Shown here one piece after another: positions 46,288-57,213 of a stretch of 64,000 nucleotides of DNA (its first letter is position 1; every line of letters starts with the position of its first letter). The stretch lies in contig CALYLW010000019.1 in the NCBI GenBank assembly GCA_944989445.1, forward strand, positions 992,001 to 1,056,000, in the 5' to 3' direction. The stretch comes from Ampullaceana balthica. Its lineage: Eukaryota > Mollusca > Gastropoda > Lymnaeidae. A program made the position numbers and the translations under genes. Under the pieces are notes generated by a model. It did no database searches and was not told where the DNA came from. It was given only the letters and a program-made list of their open reading frames with translations.

Positions 46288-47054
46288 CAGCGGTTTTCAA
46301 ACTGTGGTACGCGTACCACTGGTGGTACGCCAGGCCTCTCTAGGTGGTACGCGAAAAATTTTGAAAACAATTTAAATTGTGACCATATTTCTTTGATTGT
46401 ATCTATTGCTACAATTTTATTTTTTAAAACTTTTTATTAGTTAACTAGTAAGTATTAATTACAAAAATATTTTAATTGGAACAAATTTAGGCAATAGTTT
46501 GAAGCAAAATAATTCCCAAACGCAACAGATTTCTAAAAATCAAATGCAGATGTGCCAAGTAGTGCATGAACATGGCGGCGATGGCCAATTCATAGGCCTA
46601 CGACCCTACGTAACCTATTATTCTAATTGGCTTTTTTTGTAAAACTTTTAATTCTCTTCCATAAATACTTATTATTTATACTCAAAAATATCTATCTTCC
46701 AACACAATTTGCATACGAATATCTCCTATTATAGTGTTGATTCTACAATTAAATAATCTATGGTTGTAAACGCGCCAACTGGCAACTGTGCGAAGGAATT
46801 CTGTTTTCTGGTAGAGGTAGCACAGACGTAAATAGTATACTGTGGACTGTGGAGGTAGTCTTGGCAGTTTGACTTTAGATTTGGCACTTTTATGCGGTGT
46901 TCGTAGTTTATTTAAATTTTAATGTGGAAATGTATAATTAATAAGTTTGTGAATATACATTCTAGGTTCCGTGGCAAAATTTTTGAATATTGGCCTAGCC
47001 ACTGGCTATATGTTTGAAATACCAAATACCAATTCTTAATCTTTAAACCCATCA

Positions 47055-49458
47055 ATGGATAAATGGTTAAAAAATCAACCGCTTAAAAGAAAGTTAGAAC
47101 CGGCCAATGCTAAGGTTAGTAATGAATCCACCAAGGCTAGCACTCGAGAACAAAGCTTGAATTTTAACCAGAATGAAGATGATGGCACTCGTAAGCAGCG
47201 AAAGATTATTAGACGGTATGACGAAAGTTATTTATACTTTGGATTTACTTGGTGTGGTGACAAAAATGAACCCCAGCCTCAATGTGTCATTTGCAGTGAA
47301 AAACTTTCAAATCATTCAATGAAACCCTCTCTGCTTCAGCGCCATTTCAATACAAAACATATCCTTTATAAAGATAAACCACTTGAATTTTTTAAAAGAA
47401 AATAAATTGAAATGCAACTAAGTAAGACAAGTTTAAAGTCATTTACCAATATTAACTTACAAGCATCGGAAGCGTCTTATTTGGTCAGTTTGCGAATTGC
47501 TCAAACAGGGAAACCACACACTATTGGGGAGAGCCTAATATTACCTGCTGCTAAAGATATTGTAACTTGTTTGTTAGGACAGAATGCTGCCAAAAAACTT
47601 GATAATGTTCTTTTGTCGGATAACACTGTTTCCAGACGCATTCAAGATTTAGCTTGTGAAGTAAAGAAAATCCTCATTCAAAGGATACAGAAAAGCAGAC
47701 ATTTTGCAATTCAGTTAGATGAGAGTACTGATATTACAAACTTTGCTCAATTGATGACGTATGTTAGGTATGAACATGAGCAGGCAGTTGAGGAAGAATT
47801 TTTGTTCTGCGAATCTTTAGCTGAGCGGACAACTGCTAATGAAATATTAAAAAAAATTAATGATTTTGTTGTTGCCAATGAAATAAATTGGAAAAACTGT
47901 GTTGGGGTTTGTTCTGTTGGGGCAGCTGCTATGACAGGCAAACATGGTGGAGTGGTTACTCAAATTAAGCAAGTTGCACCGAGAGCCAACTTCACACACT
48001 GCAGCATCCACCGTGAAGCATTGGCATCCAAAGCCATGCCCGACACTTTAAAAACAGTTTTAGACCAGGCTGTTAAAATAGTTAACTTCATAAAAGCTCG
48101 AGCTCTAAACTCACGCATGTTTACAATAATTTGCAATGAAATGGGAAGTGAACACAATAACCTTCTTTTGCACACGGAAGTACGCTGGCTATCTCGAGGG
48201 AAAGTTTTAACTCGGCTTTTTGAACTTCGCTCAGAAGTACAAATGTTTCTGTTGAACAGCAAATTTGAAACATCGCATTTACTTTTGGACGAATTGTGGT
48301 TAATGCGTTTGGCATATTTGGCGGATATTTTTGGGAAACTAAACGAACTGAATACGAGTTTGCAAGGAAGAAATATCACTCCATTTACTGTTGTGGATAA
48401 GATAAATGCAATAGTAAATAAAAAAACCCGTAAAAAACCAAGTTTTTCACTATAAATCCTTTATGTACGAGACGTAACTAAAAGAATGTTCATTATAATA
48501 CGCAGCGCCAGACCATCCAGAAATACAAAATTGCAGTTGTGTCGTAAAACATGTTTAATATAATGCGCACCGATCAGGAATATGTTTATAAAAAGAGCTG
48601 TCAATAAAATACGCACCTTATTGCGCGACAGAAAGGTTGTTCAATATAATACGCACCGCGACGCTCTATCTCAAAAAATAGCATGATACATAGGAATAAA
48701 TAAAATAATCTAAAAAATCAATAATTTAATTACGGTACATGCGATCGATCTGAAAATTTGATACATTGTTTTTATCATCGGTACAAAACTGCCTGCAAAA
48801 TTTCAGCTCGCTATCTTGCGAGCAAGTGGGTAAAAAATCGATCAAAAGTTTTGGCGACAAGCAAGCAAGGTCGGCCGCAGACACCACGAGTTAATATAAA
48901 GGATTTAAAAAGCTTCAGTTCATTTTGTCAGATCTTGAGAAATCTTGTGTAGCTTCATTTTCTTCTCTTGAGTCTTTTGTGATGGAGAATAAGCTGCAAC
49001 TTCATGCTAATTTGATTGAAGACATTAAGAAGCATTGCTCTCAACTGATACTGAATTTTCAATCATATTTTCCTGAACAGTTGGATAATAAGGAATGGAT
49101 TCGAAATCCATTTTCGGATGTGGTGTTGCCGGCTGATTATTCAGTTTTTGAAAGAGACCAGTTTGTTGAGATTTCATGTGATCGTGAATTGAAGAACGAA
49201 TTTAAAAAAGACATGCTGTGCGATTTCTGGTTGAAGCGAAGGAATGAATATGGATTAATTTCTGATCGAGCTTTAAAGTTTCTGATTCCTTTCAACACGT
49301 CATATTTGTGTGAAACTGGGTTTTCAGCTATGCTTGCAATAAAAAATAAATACAGAACAAAGCTTGAACTTGAACCAGATTTGCGATTAAAATTAACAAA
49401 CATAAAACCTGACATTGCAAATCTGTGTGCGTCTAAACAAGCTCACAGCTCACATTAA
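47055..49458 (+). pseudogene. ZBED5-like hAT transposase, disrupted by one stop and one insertion
   Basis: 47055-47402 encodes a BED-type zinc finger: CVICSEKLSNHSMKPSLLQR then HFNTKH, a C-x2-C...H-x4-H pattern. An in-frame TAA at 47403-47405 follows, and the same frame continues 47406-48426. That part contains FAIQLDESTDITNFAQL (first acidic motif), VCSVGAAAMTGKHGG, THCSIHREALASKAMP, LLLHTEVRWLSRGKVL and LADIFGKLNELNTSLQGRN. In this family the second motif normally reads CTDGAxAM; here the codon at 47916-47918 is GTT (Val) instead of Asp. After the insertion at 48427-48906, KLQFILSDLEKSCVASFSSL resumes in frame and ends with LCETGFSAMLAIKNKYRTKL and the stop at 49459. Without the stop and the insertion it is one continuous frame of normal length. 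It is therefore a young but inactive copy. Confidence 0.95.
48427..48906 (-). mobile_element. Helentron-like element, copy B, inside hAT transposase
   Basis: Read on the minus strand: 5' AAATCCTTTATATTAACTCG at 48906, preceded by TTTTT; inverse repeat CGTACATAAAGGATTT; then 'atagtgaaaaacttgg' and 'ttttttacggg' with a potential hairpin AAAAAC-TTG-GTTTTT. It splits the hAT codons AIVNK|KLQF. 480 bp with no ORF. It supplies the uninterrupted reference for copy A. Confidence 0.85.
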
Positions 49459-49727
49459 CATTTCTATTTTCATTTTTTATTGATACTCAGAATGAGCTCC
49501 ATAAAATAAAATATTAATTTTTCTATGTCTAAGTTTACCTTTATAGGCCTAGTTAGTACCCATACCTATAACTTACTGTATGCCTGTATGATGTTTTCTT
49601 TAATTGCAAGGGGACTTCGTGCCCACCTGCTGCTTTTTTTTTAAATCGGACTTTAGCTGCATGTGGTACGCCAAAATTTGATTTTTTTACCAAGTGGTAC
49701 AATAAAAATAAAGTTTGAAAACCGCTG

Positions 49728-50470
49728 GACTAGAGGATTAGTGTCACTAACTGTTAAGTAATGACGGATGGAGCTGATCTGACGAATGGCAATGTAGGCA
49801 GAGCGACATATGTGATTGATGAAGCATTTGGAAGACATATTGTCAGAAATAATGTACCCTAGATTCCTAGTCGATGTTTTGAACAGTATATCAGAACTAG
49901 CCACCTGGATAGAATTCGGAAGAGACAAAGTACTGCGTGATTTATTGTTGCAGAATAGGAGTGCTTCTGTCTTGTCATCATTCAGTTTGAGCTTGCTGAA
50001 AGTCATCCAATACTTTACCTCACCAATGCACTCTTGCATCAATTTGACAGTGAAGTCAATATCAGATGGATCAGTGTGAGTGTAAAGCTGAGTATCATCT
50101 GCAAATGATTGGCTTTTAACTGAATGCTTTTCGAGCAGTAGAAGTAGTGGCCTTGTATACAGCACGAAAAGTACCGGACCCAAAACGGAGCCCCGAGGCA
50201 CACCATAAACCAAGTCAGCTGTGTGTGAGATTCAGCCATCTACTGATACAACCTGTGATCTGTTAGATAAGTATGATTGAAACCAAGCCAGAAATTCCCA
50301 AATAATTTTGCAGGGTTTTTAGCAATGTTTGATGGTCAACGATGTCAAAAGCAGCACTAAGATCTAAGAGGACCAATATAGAGATTTTGCCACTGTCTAG
50401 TGCGAGTAGAAGGTCATTTGTTACCTTTAACAGGGGGATCTCTGTGCTGTGAGAAGGTCTGTAGGCTTTC
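49728..50470 (-). pseudogene. LINE reverse transcriptase core (part 1 of split LINE)
   Basis: The minus strand from about 50470 reads AYRPSHSTEIPLLKVTNDLL, then SILVLLDLSAAFDIVDHQTL (RT motif A, Asp present), then WFQSYLSNRSQVVSVDG, one in-frame TGA, ISHTADLVYGVPRGSVLGPV (motif B; the usual PQG reads PRG), SQSFADDTQLYTHTD (motif C, both Asp present) and FSKLKLNDDKTEALLF (motif D). It ends at SDTNPLV, where the hAT inserted. At least one stop and one frameshift upstream of 50214 kill it. It begins abruptly at about 50470, next to a different LINE tail, so it is 5' truncated. Confidence 0.9.
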
Positions 50471-50499
50471 TTCGAAGAACGTTAGATATATCTTTGTAG

Positions 50500-51075
50500 A
50501 GTGTGGCTCTTAGTGTGGCTGATGAGACCAATCTTCCAGACGCAGTCTCTTCTGCATGGCCCACACACGAATACGGTCGAGCAGTGGAGCCTGGGCCTCC
50601 TCTTCGCTCATTTTCCATCTGTTGCCGCCTTGTTTCGCTCCCCGGCTCGTGGTGACCCCTGTTTCATGTCCCGCCTTGTAAACCTATCCTCTATCAGGTC
50701 CTCCCAGTTTAGGATGTCAATGTTGGCCACCTTCATGTCTCTTCTGTATGTGTCTGTGTATCTGAGACGTGGCCGTCCAACCGACCTTTTACTTGTCGTC
50801 AACTCGCACGTCCTTGGGTATGGTACCAGGTTGCATTCTCTTAACACGCCCAAGCCAACAGAGGCGTCTTTGAGGTACTGTGGCTGAGATGTTGCACGCG
50901 TTTTTTTGAGCCAGGACCTCCGTGATGGGGACTTTTTATTGCTGTTTGATGTCAAGGATGCGGCGCAGGCATCTGAGGGTGGAAGCCATTGATTCTTCTT
51001 TCGTGCCGGGTGTAAGTTGTCCAAGACTGGCATCCATTAAGATTGTGCTCAGTACGCAGGCCTGGTATACCTGTA
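50500..51075 (-). pseudogene. second LINE, C-terminal fragment
   Basis: Read from 51075 downward: YQACVLSTILMDASLGQLTP, STLRCLRRILDIKQQ, a stop, VPQRRLCWLGRVKRMQPGTI after a frameshift, SKRSVGRPRLRYTDTYRRDM and ILNWEDLIEDRFTRRD. This order (YxACVLST, CLRRIL, RRLxWLGxV, GRPxLRY.D, WE..A.DR) is the typical C-terminal end of jockey/RTE-like endonuclease-reverse transcriptases. Several frameshifts and stops. It is unrelated in sequence to the neighbouring LINE at 49728-50470. Confidence 0.85.
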
Positions 51076-51835
51076 GCTTAGTTCTTGCTGTAAATAGCAG
51101 ATGCCTACAAAAGCAACAGCTTAATGACTAAACGGATAGCGTAATTCTATCCAAGTTTTCGAAATGTCTTTCCGTTTATTTACACCGAAGCTGTAAATAT
51201 TTGTTAACACCAGACAGTTCCCGAACTGAATGTGCTGCCCCTCAGTTAACATTCAGTGCCCGACCTCAATATGCCGCCCCTCAGTAAACAACGAAATAAT
51301 GACACTTTTTTGGCGCCCCTTTTCATTGTGAAGTACACGAGACTCGACCATGTCGTCTAATATTGGTATCTTATCGCTTTGAAAAATGACATACAAGCTT
51401 CATAAGCGAACACGTAGCCAATAACTCTGCATTAAAGTGTCCTTAGAAATTACAATATTCATCTTAAAAAGGTTATATCTAATATGCAAATGTCATCATG
51501 GGTATGTTTATAAATGTGTTGATAATTCACAAGAAAATAATGGACTGTGACCAAATTTTACATGGTTGATCATTCATAATTGGTACAGATCGTCCCTGGT
51601 AAATTTTAGTGGCGAATCCTCTAATTTTAAAAGATGTTATTTAAACATTCAAAATAAAAATAACACGTCAGAAAACAAGTAGAAATAAACAAGAAATAGA
51701 AACTGGTAGGAAGTGTTCAGGGTCCACGCTGGTGTGTGGCTCAAACGCTGAAACCATAGGCTCACGTCGGGACTAAAGAAACACACGTCGTATGAGCCAA
51801 TGAATCAGCAGCTGAAGAGTTATGTGAACATATCC
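51076..51835. other. no recognisable gene
   Basis: Unique sequence. 'gaatgtgctgcccctcagt' and 'caatatgccgcccctcagt' near 51228 and 51268 form a short direct duplication. Confidence 0.4.
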
Positions 51836-51843
51836 AATATTAC

Positions 51844-52979
51844 CAGGGTCGGATTTACGCCTAGGCCCACAACCCCGGGCCTAGGGCCCCAGCCAGCCAA
51901 GGGGTCCCGGTGGTGGAATCTTTACATAAGCCAAAAAGCCTGGCTTCATTATTAAAAAGCTTTATCGAAAATAATAGTATAATAAATATATTTACTACAT
52001 TTTGCATACACTGCCCAGTAGTCAAGTGCACGGTGTTCGTTTGTGGTGGTTTGTCATTGTAAGCCGCGTTCTGAGCTGCTGTTGCGATTCGATATTGTGG
52101 AGAAGGCGTAGGGTGGGTGTGACTGATTGAACCACCAGTAAAAAACGGCACGACCCCGACTTCCCCCTCCCCATACCACACACAGGACAAGACACCGCCC
52201 GAGCCGGGATTTGGGTTTCAGATTACAGATAATTGACAGGGACCGGGAGAACAATTTTTTAATGTCGACTGACCTGACCAGTGGCTAGGGAGATGTCACA
52301 GGTAGTTTATGGGGACCTGCCAAAGGTTTCAATGAAGTTCGTTTTAATGCCTTTAACTAGATGGCCTTCTACAATTTCACCTGCATACCTTTGGTCACCA
52401 ATTTATTGACAGGGAAAATGTTAGATCAGGGAATAGGAAGCCAGGGAGCCAACGAATATGTTTTGAGGCGCATTGTTGTTGTTGTGAGCTCACTTTCTGA
52501 TTAGGATTTTTTTAATAACAGTGGGAACTTTGCTATGACCATAGATGTTTTGGCTGAGTTTGATCCTTTTCTGTACTTACACATAAAACAAAGGAAGAAA
52601 ACAAAGGTAACAAAGGAAGTGGCACATTATAGCTTTCGTCAAAAATATGCGATGAAATGATTAATATCATGGAAGAAAGGGAAGAAAAAGAAATAATTAC
52701 AATAAAATCGTGACTGAGATTTTAAAGCAAAATATTTCTCTATTTCTGTGGACTCTACTCCATACATTTCTCACGTATATACATTTTCTTTCATTGTGAG
52801 ATATGTCTCTGAAGACGAATATTATTTTGATGTTTATTAAAGTCACTAAAGTCAAAAAAAATTATATGTTCTGTACTGCAGCCTTTAATTTGCTAAATTT
52901 CCAAAATTGCTTCGAGATGGTTGGGGGGCCCAAAAGTAGAAAGTGCCTAGGGGCCCTGGGTCTCTTAAATCCGGGCCTG
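51844..52979 (+). mobile_element. 1136-bp hAT deletion derivative (copy B)
   Basis: Ends CAGGGTCGGATTTACGCC and AAATCCGGGCCTG. Perfect 8-bp target duplication AATATTAC (51836-51843 and 52980-52987). Closely similar over its length to copy A at 36626-37750, including the transposase scrap (VLAEFDPFLYLHIK at about 52550-52590 and STPYISHV at about 52750), which here carries extra indels. Confidence 0.95.
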
Positions 52980-52987
52980 AATATTAC

Positions 52988-53589
52988 CTTACCTAGCCGA
53001 TATATGCAGGTCTACTTCTCATAGATTTTAGTTGCCGATTTTTATTACTGTAACTAGTGCCACACTGTAAATAACGTGAACAATTTAACAATGTAGCATT
53101 TTGTAGGCTAATTATGTAGGATATTATTTGTGTACGGGTAATCTTTCGAGTGTTTTTGTTTAACTAATTAAGCAGGTGGTCACGTCTGTGAAGACAAGTT
53201 ATTTTTAATTTTAATCTGTTAAACCATTGAATCAACAAGGACAAGTCAAAGTTTGTGATTAAACCATTGATGCCAATGACAAAGTTAGGGATTTTCAATT
53301 TTTTTAAATTATTACCTTGTACTGAAGTATAGAAATGTGGGTCAAGGAAGTTTAGGAAGTGAAGTTTCATAAAAAACTAAAATATTGCTACTCAAAATTT
53401 ACAAGGATTCGACAAAACCTGGTCTTACATACTTACATGTTTTACTTTGAAAACATTTAAATTCTCTTTTCATTATAATTATTTTTTTTAGTTGTAGCGA
53501 CTTAAATGGGATTAGAACAATTTTGTTCTGTACCGGGATAAAACCACAGAAACTTTTACAGATGTAATAAGAATATATAAAACTAAAAT
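52988..53589. other. AT-rich, no recognisable gene
   Basis: Leads into the LINE fragment. The 68-codon minus-strand ORF at 53164-53370 has no motif. Confidence 0.4.
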
Positions 53590-54330
53590 GCTACCTCACT
53601 TTCTTGAGACCTTTACAAAAATATGCATCTTCTGTATGGGACCCATAAACCAAAGAAAACATTGATAAACTAGAACAAATTCAAAAAAGAGCTTCCAGAT
53701 TCATTACTGGAGAATATTCAACAGAGGCGGCGTTAGGTACGCGCGAGGCCTGGTGCAAGAATGACCCCGTGGGCCCCCCCCCCTAGATTAGATCAATTCT
53801 TGCGCAAACTTAGCAGTGCAATATCTGCCGGCTCTTTTGTTACTAAAATATAGTCTCAAGTCTGAAACGCGGGGCCCCCCTAAGCGCGGGGCCAGTGGGC
53901 GATTGCCCCAGCTGACACCCCCAAAGGCCGCTCCTGATATTCAAAACTTACAAGAATAACACCATTAGTTAAATCATTAAACCTTGAAACACTAGAGGAT
54001 AGAAGAACCAAGAGTAAAGTAGTAACCATACATAAAGCAATTAATTCTAATTTAGAAATACAACACAAAGATAACTTAATACAACCCTCAGATAGACATA
54101 AGGATAAAAACACCTTTCTTATTCCGTATGCAAGAACAAACACATACAAATTCTCGTTTTTCCCGTCCGGAATTCGAGCGTGGAATGGGTTGCCGGAAGA
54201 AACCAGGAAAAACAACAATTTATCTACTTATAAAACTCTAATAAGAATGTAGGACTAGACACAAACCATAGATAAGTGTAGGACGCAATAATCTTCTGTA
54301 TAGAAGGGGCGTTTTACAGATAAGATAACA
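53590..54330 (+). pseudogene. LINE C-terminus and 3' end, split by a MITE
   Basis: 53600-53721 reads PLQKYASSVWDP, a stop, then ENIDKLEQIQKRASRFITGE and YS. A 215-bp MITE interrupts. 53945-54249 resumes with LTRITPLVKSLNLETLEDRR, VTIHKAINSNLEIQHKDN, PYARTNTYKFSFFPSGIRAW and NGLPEETRKNNNLSTYKT, ending at the stop at 54250. Pattern 'VWDP....LE.IQ.RA.RFI' through 'R.WN.LPEE' is a LINE ORF2 C-terminal signature. The 3' UTR ends 'cgcaataatcttctgtatag' + 'aaggggcgttttacag' + ATAAGATAA, the same tail as the SINEs in this window. A second copy is at 29945-30310. Confidence 0.88.
53722..53936. mobile_element. 215-bp hAT MITE inside LINE
   Basis: Ends CAGAGGCGGCGTTAGG and AAAGGCCGCTCCTG. Perfect 8-bp target duplication ATATTCAA (53714-53721 and 53937-53944). 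Removing the insert and one copy restores the LINE frame GEYSKLTRITP. Confidence 0.95.
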
Positions 54331-55286
54331 TTACGAACTCATCGTCAACGAGATTTAACAGCACAGGAACGATAACTCACAGTTTGCTATTTTCCTTACG
54401 ATTAATTCTCATTACATCCCTTAGACCTAAGACATGCTTTGAATAAAAGGTGGGGGAATCACTTTGATTCCAAAAATGTATAATTATGATGCATAATTTA
54501 TATAATAGTAATATATTAAAAATACTTTTTAAAAACTATATAGTTGAAATTAAAAGTAAATACTGTAAACTATACATGACGTCAAAGGACCGCATCGTTG
54601 GGTTATAGACGTCAAAGGACCACACCTATAAAGTCAGTTCAAACATTGAATTCCACAAAATAATGTTGTTGTTTTTTTTAAAATTTACTGCAGGCTTCTA
54701 CTGGTGGCTCAGAACTCAATGACGGGCCGCATGAGGCCCGAGGATTGTGGTTTTCGCATCACCTATCATACGTTCATGTTATGGATATTTAAACTCTGAG
54801 TGCATATTTTATTTTAAATTATAGTGAGTTTGTCGAGAAAATGGTTTCTTTGTTGTTCACGGGCGGACTAAATGTCTGTTTTTTAAACATAGTTATGATT
54901 ATTGTAGAGATAATTTTCTTTTTAAATATAGAGGATATAATTCTACTTATAAATCTGTAGAGGAAGAAAGCGTGTTTATTTTCTTCTGGTTTTAAAAAAT
55001 ATTTCCGACAATTTAAAATAGCAATACCTGAAACGGAACAAACAATTAAAACGCACTAAAAAGTTAAAGTTGTAATAAACTTTCTTAAAACGCATTTCGC
55101 CCCGCAGAAGTTGAGATGAGCGCCAAGTTCAACCAAAGGATTGGAATGTGCTGCAAACGAAAGTTCAGTTTGATTTATCATTTAGTTCAATTCTCCTGTG
55201 AGAAAGTCAACTAATCCGTTTCTTTAATTGATTTTACAAAATAATCTCTAACCAATTTGAAACCTTCTTCAAACACAGAATCAGGA
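54331..55286. other. no recognisable gene
   Basis: AT-rich. 'gacgtcaaaggaccgca' and 'gacgtcaaaggaccaca' at 54579 and 54608 are a short duplication. A 'gggccgcatgaggcccgagg' phrase at 54723-54742 resembles hAT subterminal sequence without visible ends. Confidence 0.4.
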
Positions 55287-55388
55287 TTAGTGGTGGGGTG
55301 GCGGAGGGGACGTGGTGTGGTGGTGGTGGGGTGGTGGAGGGGACGTGGTGTGGTGGTGGTGGGGTGGTGGAGGGGACGTGGTGTGATC
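55287..55388. repeat. 33-bp G-rich minisatellite, 3 copies
   Basis: Unit 'gtggtggaggggacgtggtg' + 'tggtggtggtggg'. Strongly purine/GT-biased strand. The period of 33 keeps a frame open on both strands. Confidence 0.92.
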
Positions 55389-55823
55389 TGTGAGTGTTTC
55401 AATCTTACGTTCGATGATTTAAAAACAGTAATGGAATATTGAAATGCCATTGCCACGTCGTGGTAACATTTCATTGAAGTATTTACCAAAACCATAAATC
55501 TCAAATGAAGTTCGAAAAGGGAACATTGTGACATACATTTTTAGAAAGTGAAGGATTAACCCATTTAGATAGAATCCCTCTCAGGCGTAAGGGCCGTCCA
55601 TAAAGTACGTCACGCTCCAAAGGGTGGGGGGGGTGTAAGAAAGTGTGACAGTTTGTATCCGGGGGGGGGGCAGGCCATGTGTGATGTCACACATACATTT
55701 TTTTATACATATTTTTTTTTCTAATTGAATTTTAAAAACATTTTTAGCAGAATTTAAATAGCTTTAAAAATAATTTTTCAAAAATTTTGTTAAACATTAG
55801 AATTAGTTTTATGTCAAAATAGC

Positions 55824-56526
55824 ATGAAATGCGTATCTCCTGGATGTGTTGTTCATAAATCTAAATTGGATGCAGCAGGACTGATATCGAAGGATCAGGA
55901 ATTGTTTGACAATCATGTTCGCACCAGTCAAAATTTTACTCAACTTGTGAAATATCAGGACATAAAATGTTGCGACAAAGTACCAAGCTCATATTTCAAC
56001 GTTTTACCTTCGAGACTCTTTCCTCCTCTAATCCCAATCAACCAAAATACTGATGGACTTAGAGCTTCAGAAAGAGCAGATGCAGATTCTCATAAATTTT
56101 CTTCCTTGTTTGTGGCACAAACTCTCAAATTTGATGGCATTATGCCGATATCAACAGGAGTTTTCAAAGTACAACCATGTGATTTTTATTGTCCATCTTT
56201 GCAGACCAGCTTACTTGATCGAATTCGCAAAGTATGTCACTTATATTTTGCCTCACAAAAAATGTTGAAGAAACATGCAGGACAACACAGAGCTCGGGCT
56301 CAGGAGAATGTGCACAACCAAACTGTTCAAGAATCAACTCAGATAAAACGCATCCGTCCTCTGAGAATCGTTTCTAGACGGCAAAGAGCAGCCATGGCAG
56401 TTATTGCCAGAAGAGGAAATGTACATAAAGAGGCTGTTGAGTGGCTAGATTAGGACGTGTTGATCTGTCTGCAATTATCCTTCCAGGAAACGATGATGGT
56501 GAAATATTGATGTCAGTCGTTAACTA
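55824..56526 (+). pseudogene. uncharacterised transposon protein with C2H2-like segment
   Basis: A 209-codon ORF starts MKCVSPGCVVHKSKLDAAGL and contains YQDIKCCDKVPSSYFNVLPS, RLFPPLIPINQNTDGL, and CHLYFASQKMLKKHAGQHR. The last is a single zinc-finger-like pattern in which only one Cys of the usual pair is present. The C-terminus is basic (KRIRPLRIVSRRQRAAM). After the stop at 56451-56453 the next frame continues GRVDLSAIILPGNDDGEILM to about 56526, so a one-base frameshift probably truncates the protein. The start may not be original; 'aatag' just upstream could be a splice acceptor or a deletion joint. No DDE triad is identifiable, so I read it as part of an accessory or N-terminally deleted transposon protein. 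Function unknown. Confidence 0.6.
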
Positions 56527-56944
56527 GGGATGAACACTTCACATCAACATGTAAGATGATGTCCAGTGAATATTTTTGAATTAAACATAATTCACAGGAC
56601 CATAATAAACAGATTCAATATGGCACATGAGTTGGTCACATAATTTGTCAATCTAGTCTTTTTTAATCACTGAGTGGGGTCAAGCTTCACTAATCTACTT
56701 CTTATTCTGTGTCAATAAATTGCATAATCGGAAGATTATCTAAAACTTGACCTGACCCATTGTAAATGAAAAGGTAGCAGATACATGATGTGTATTATAA
56801 AATTGTCAAGTCAAATTATGGCAATATTTGTTTTCAAATTCGACCTAGATTGAGTTACTGTTTCATTGAATAACTGTGACAACTGTTGGCAATTAACTAT
56901 TCTACTATTAAAGTCATTTTAATAATCTGATAGTTCTTTTAAGT

Positions 56945-57213
56945 AGGGGTGTGCCTGATTTCGACTCCAGCTCCGGCAATTCCGGAATCCGGCTATTTTT
57001 ACAAATCCAGCTTCGGCTCCGGCAGGATTTCACTTCATAAATCCGGCTGGCTGGTAGAGCCCTAATTTATATATATTCATAATGGCTCCGCCAAATCCGG
57101 AATCAGGCCATTTTAACAAATCTGACTCCGGCTCAAGCCGGATTTCACTTTATAAATCCGGCCAAATCCGGCATCGGCTGGATTTCAAAATTTTGATTCC
57201 GGTACATCCCTCA
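56945..57213. mobile_element. 269-bp MITE nested in the GGGCCGTCC element
   Basis: Begins AGGGGTGTGCCTGATTTC and ends GATTCCGGTACATCCCTCA. Flanked by TTTTAAGT at 56937-56944 and 57214-57221. The interior repeats 'aaatccggc' and 'ggctccgg' phrases. Likely hAT-type from the 8-bp duplication. Confidence 0.85.

Larger units (their letters stand above)
46288..49727 (+). mobile_element. 3440-bp hAT transposon (ZBED5-like), near full length
   Basis: Ends CAGCGGTTTTCAAACTGTGG and AAGTTTGAAAACCGCTG. Perfect 8-bp target duplication GACTAGAG (46280-46287 and 49728-49735). A perfect 16-bp palindrome GTGGTACGCGTACCAC lies just inside the left end (46304-46319). It encodes a plus-strand transposase (47055-49458) and contains a Helentron-like insertion (48427-48906). 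It inserted in the reverse transcriptase gene of a LINE on the opposite strand. Confidence 0.97.

Noticed and set aside
45794..46300. LINE C-terminal ORF as an independent gene with its own start
   Set aside because: The apparent start codon lies inside the hAT inverted repeat. The frame is the continuation of the LINE whose RT core lies at 49728-50470.
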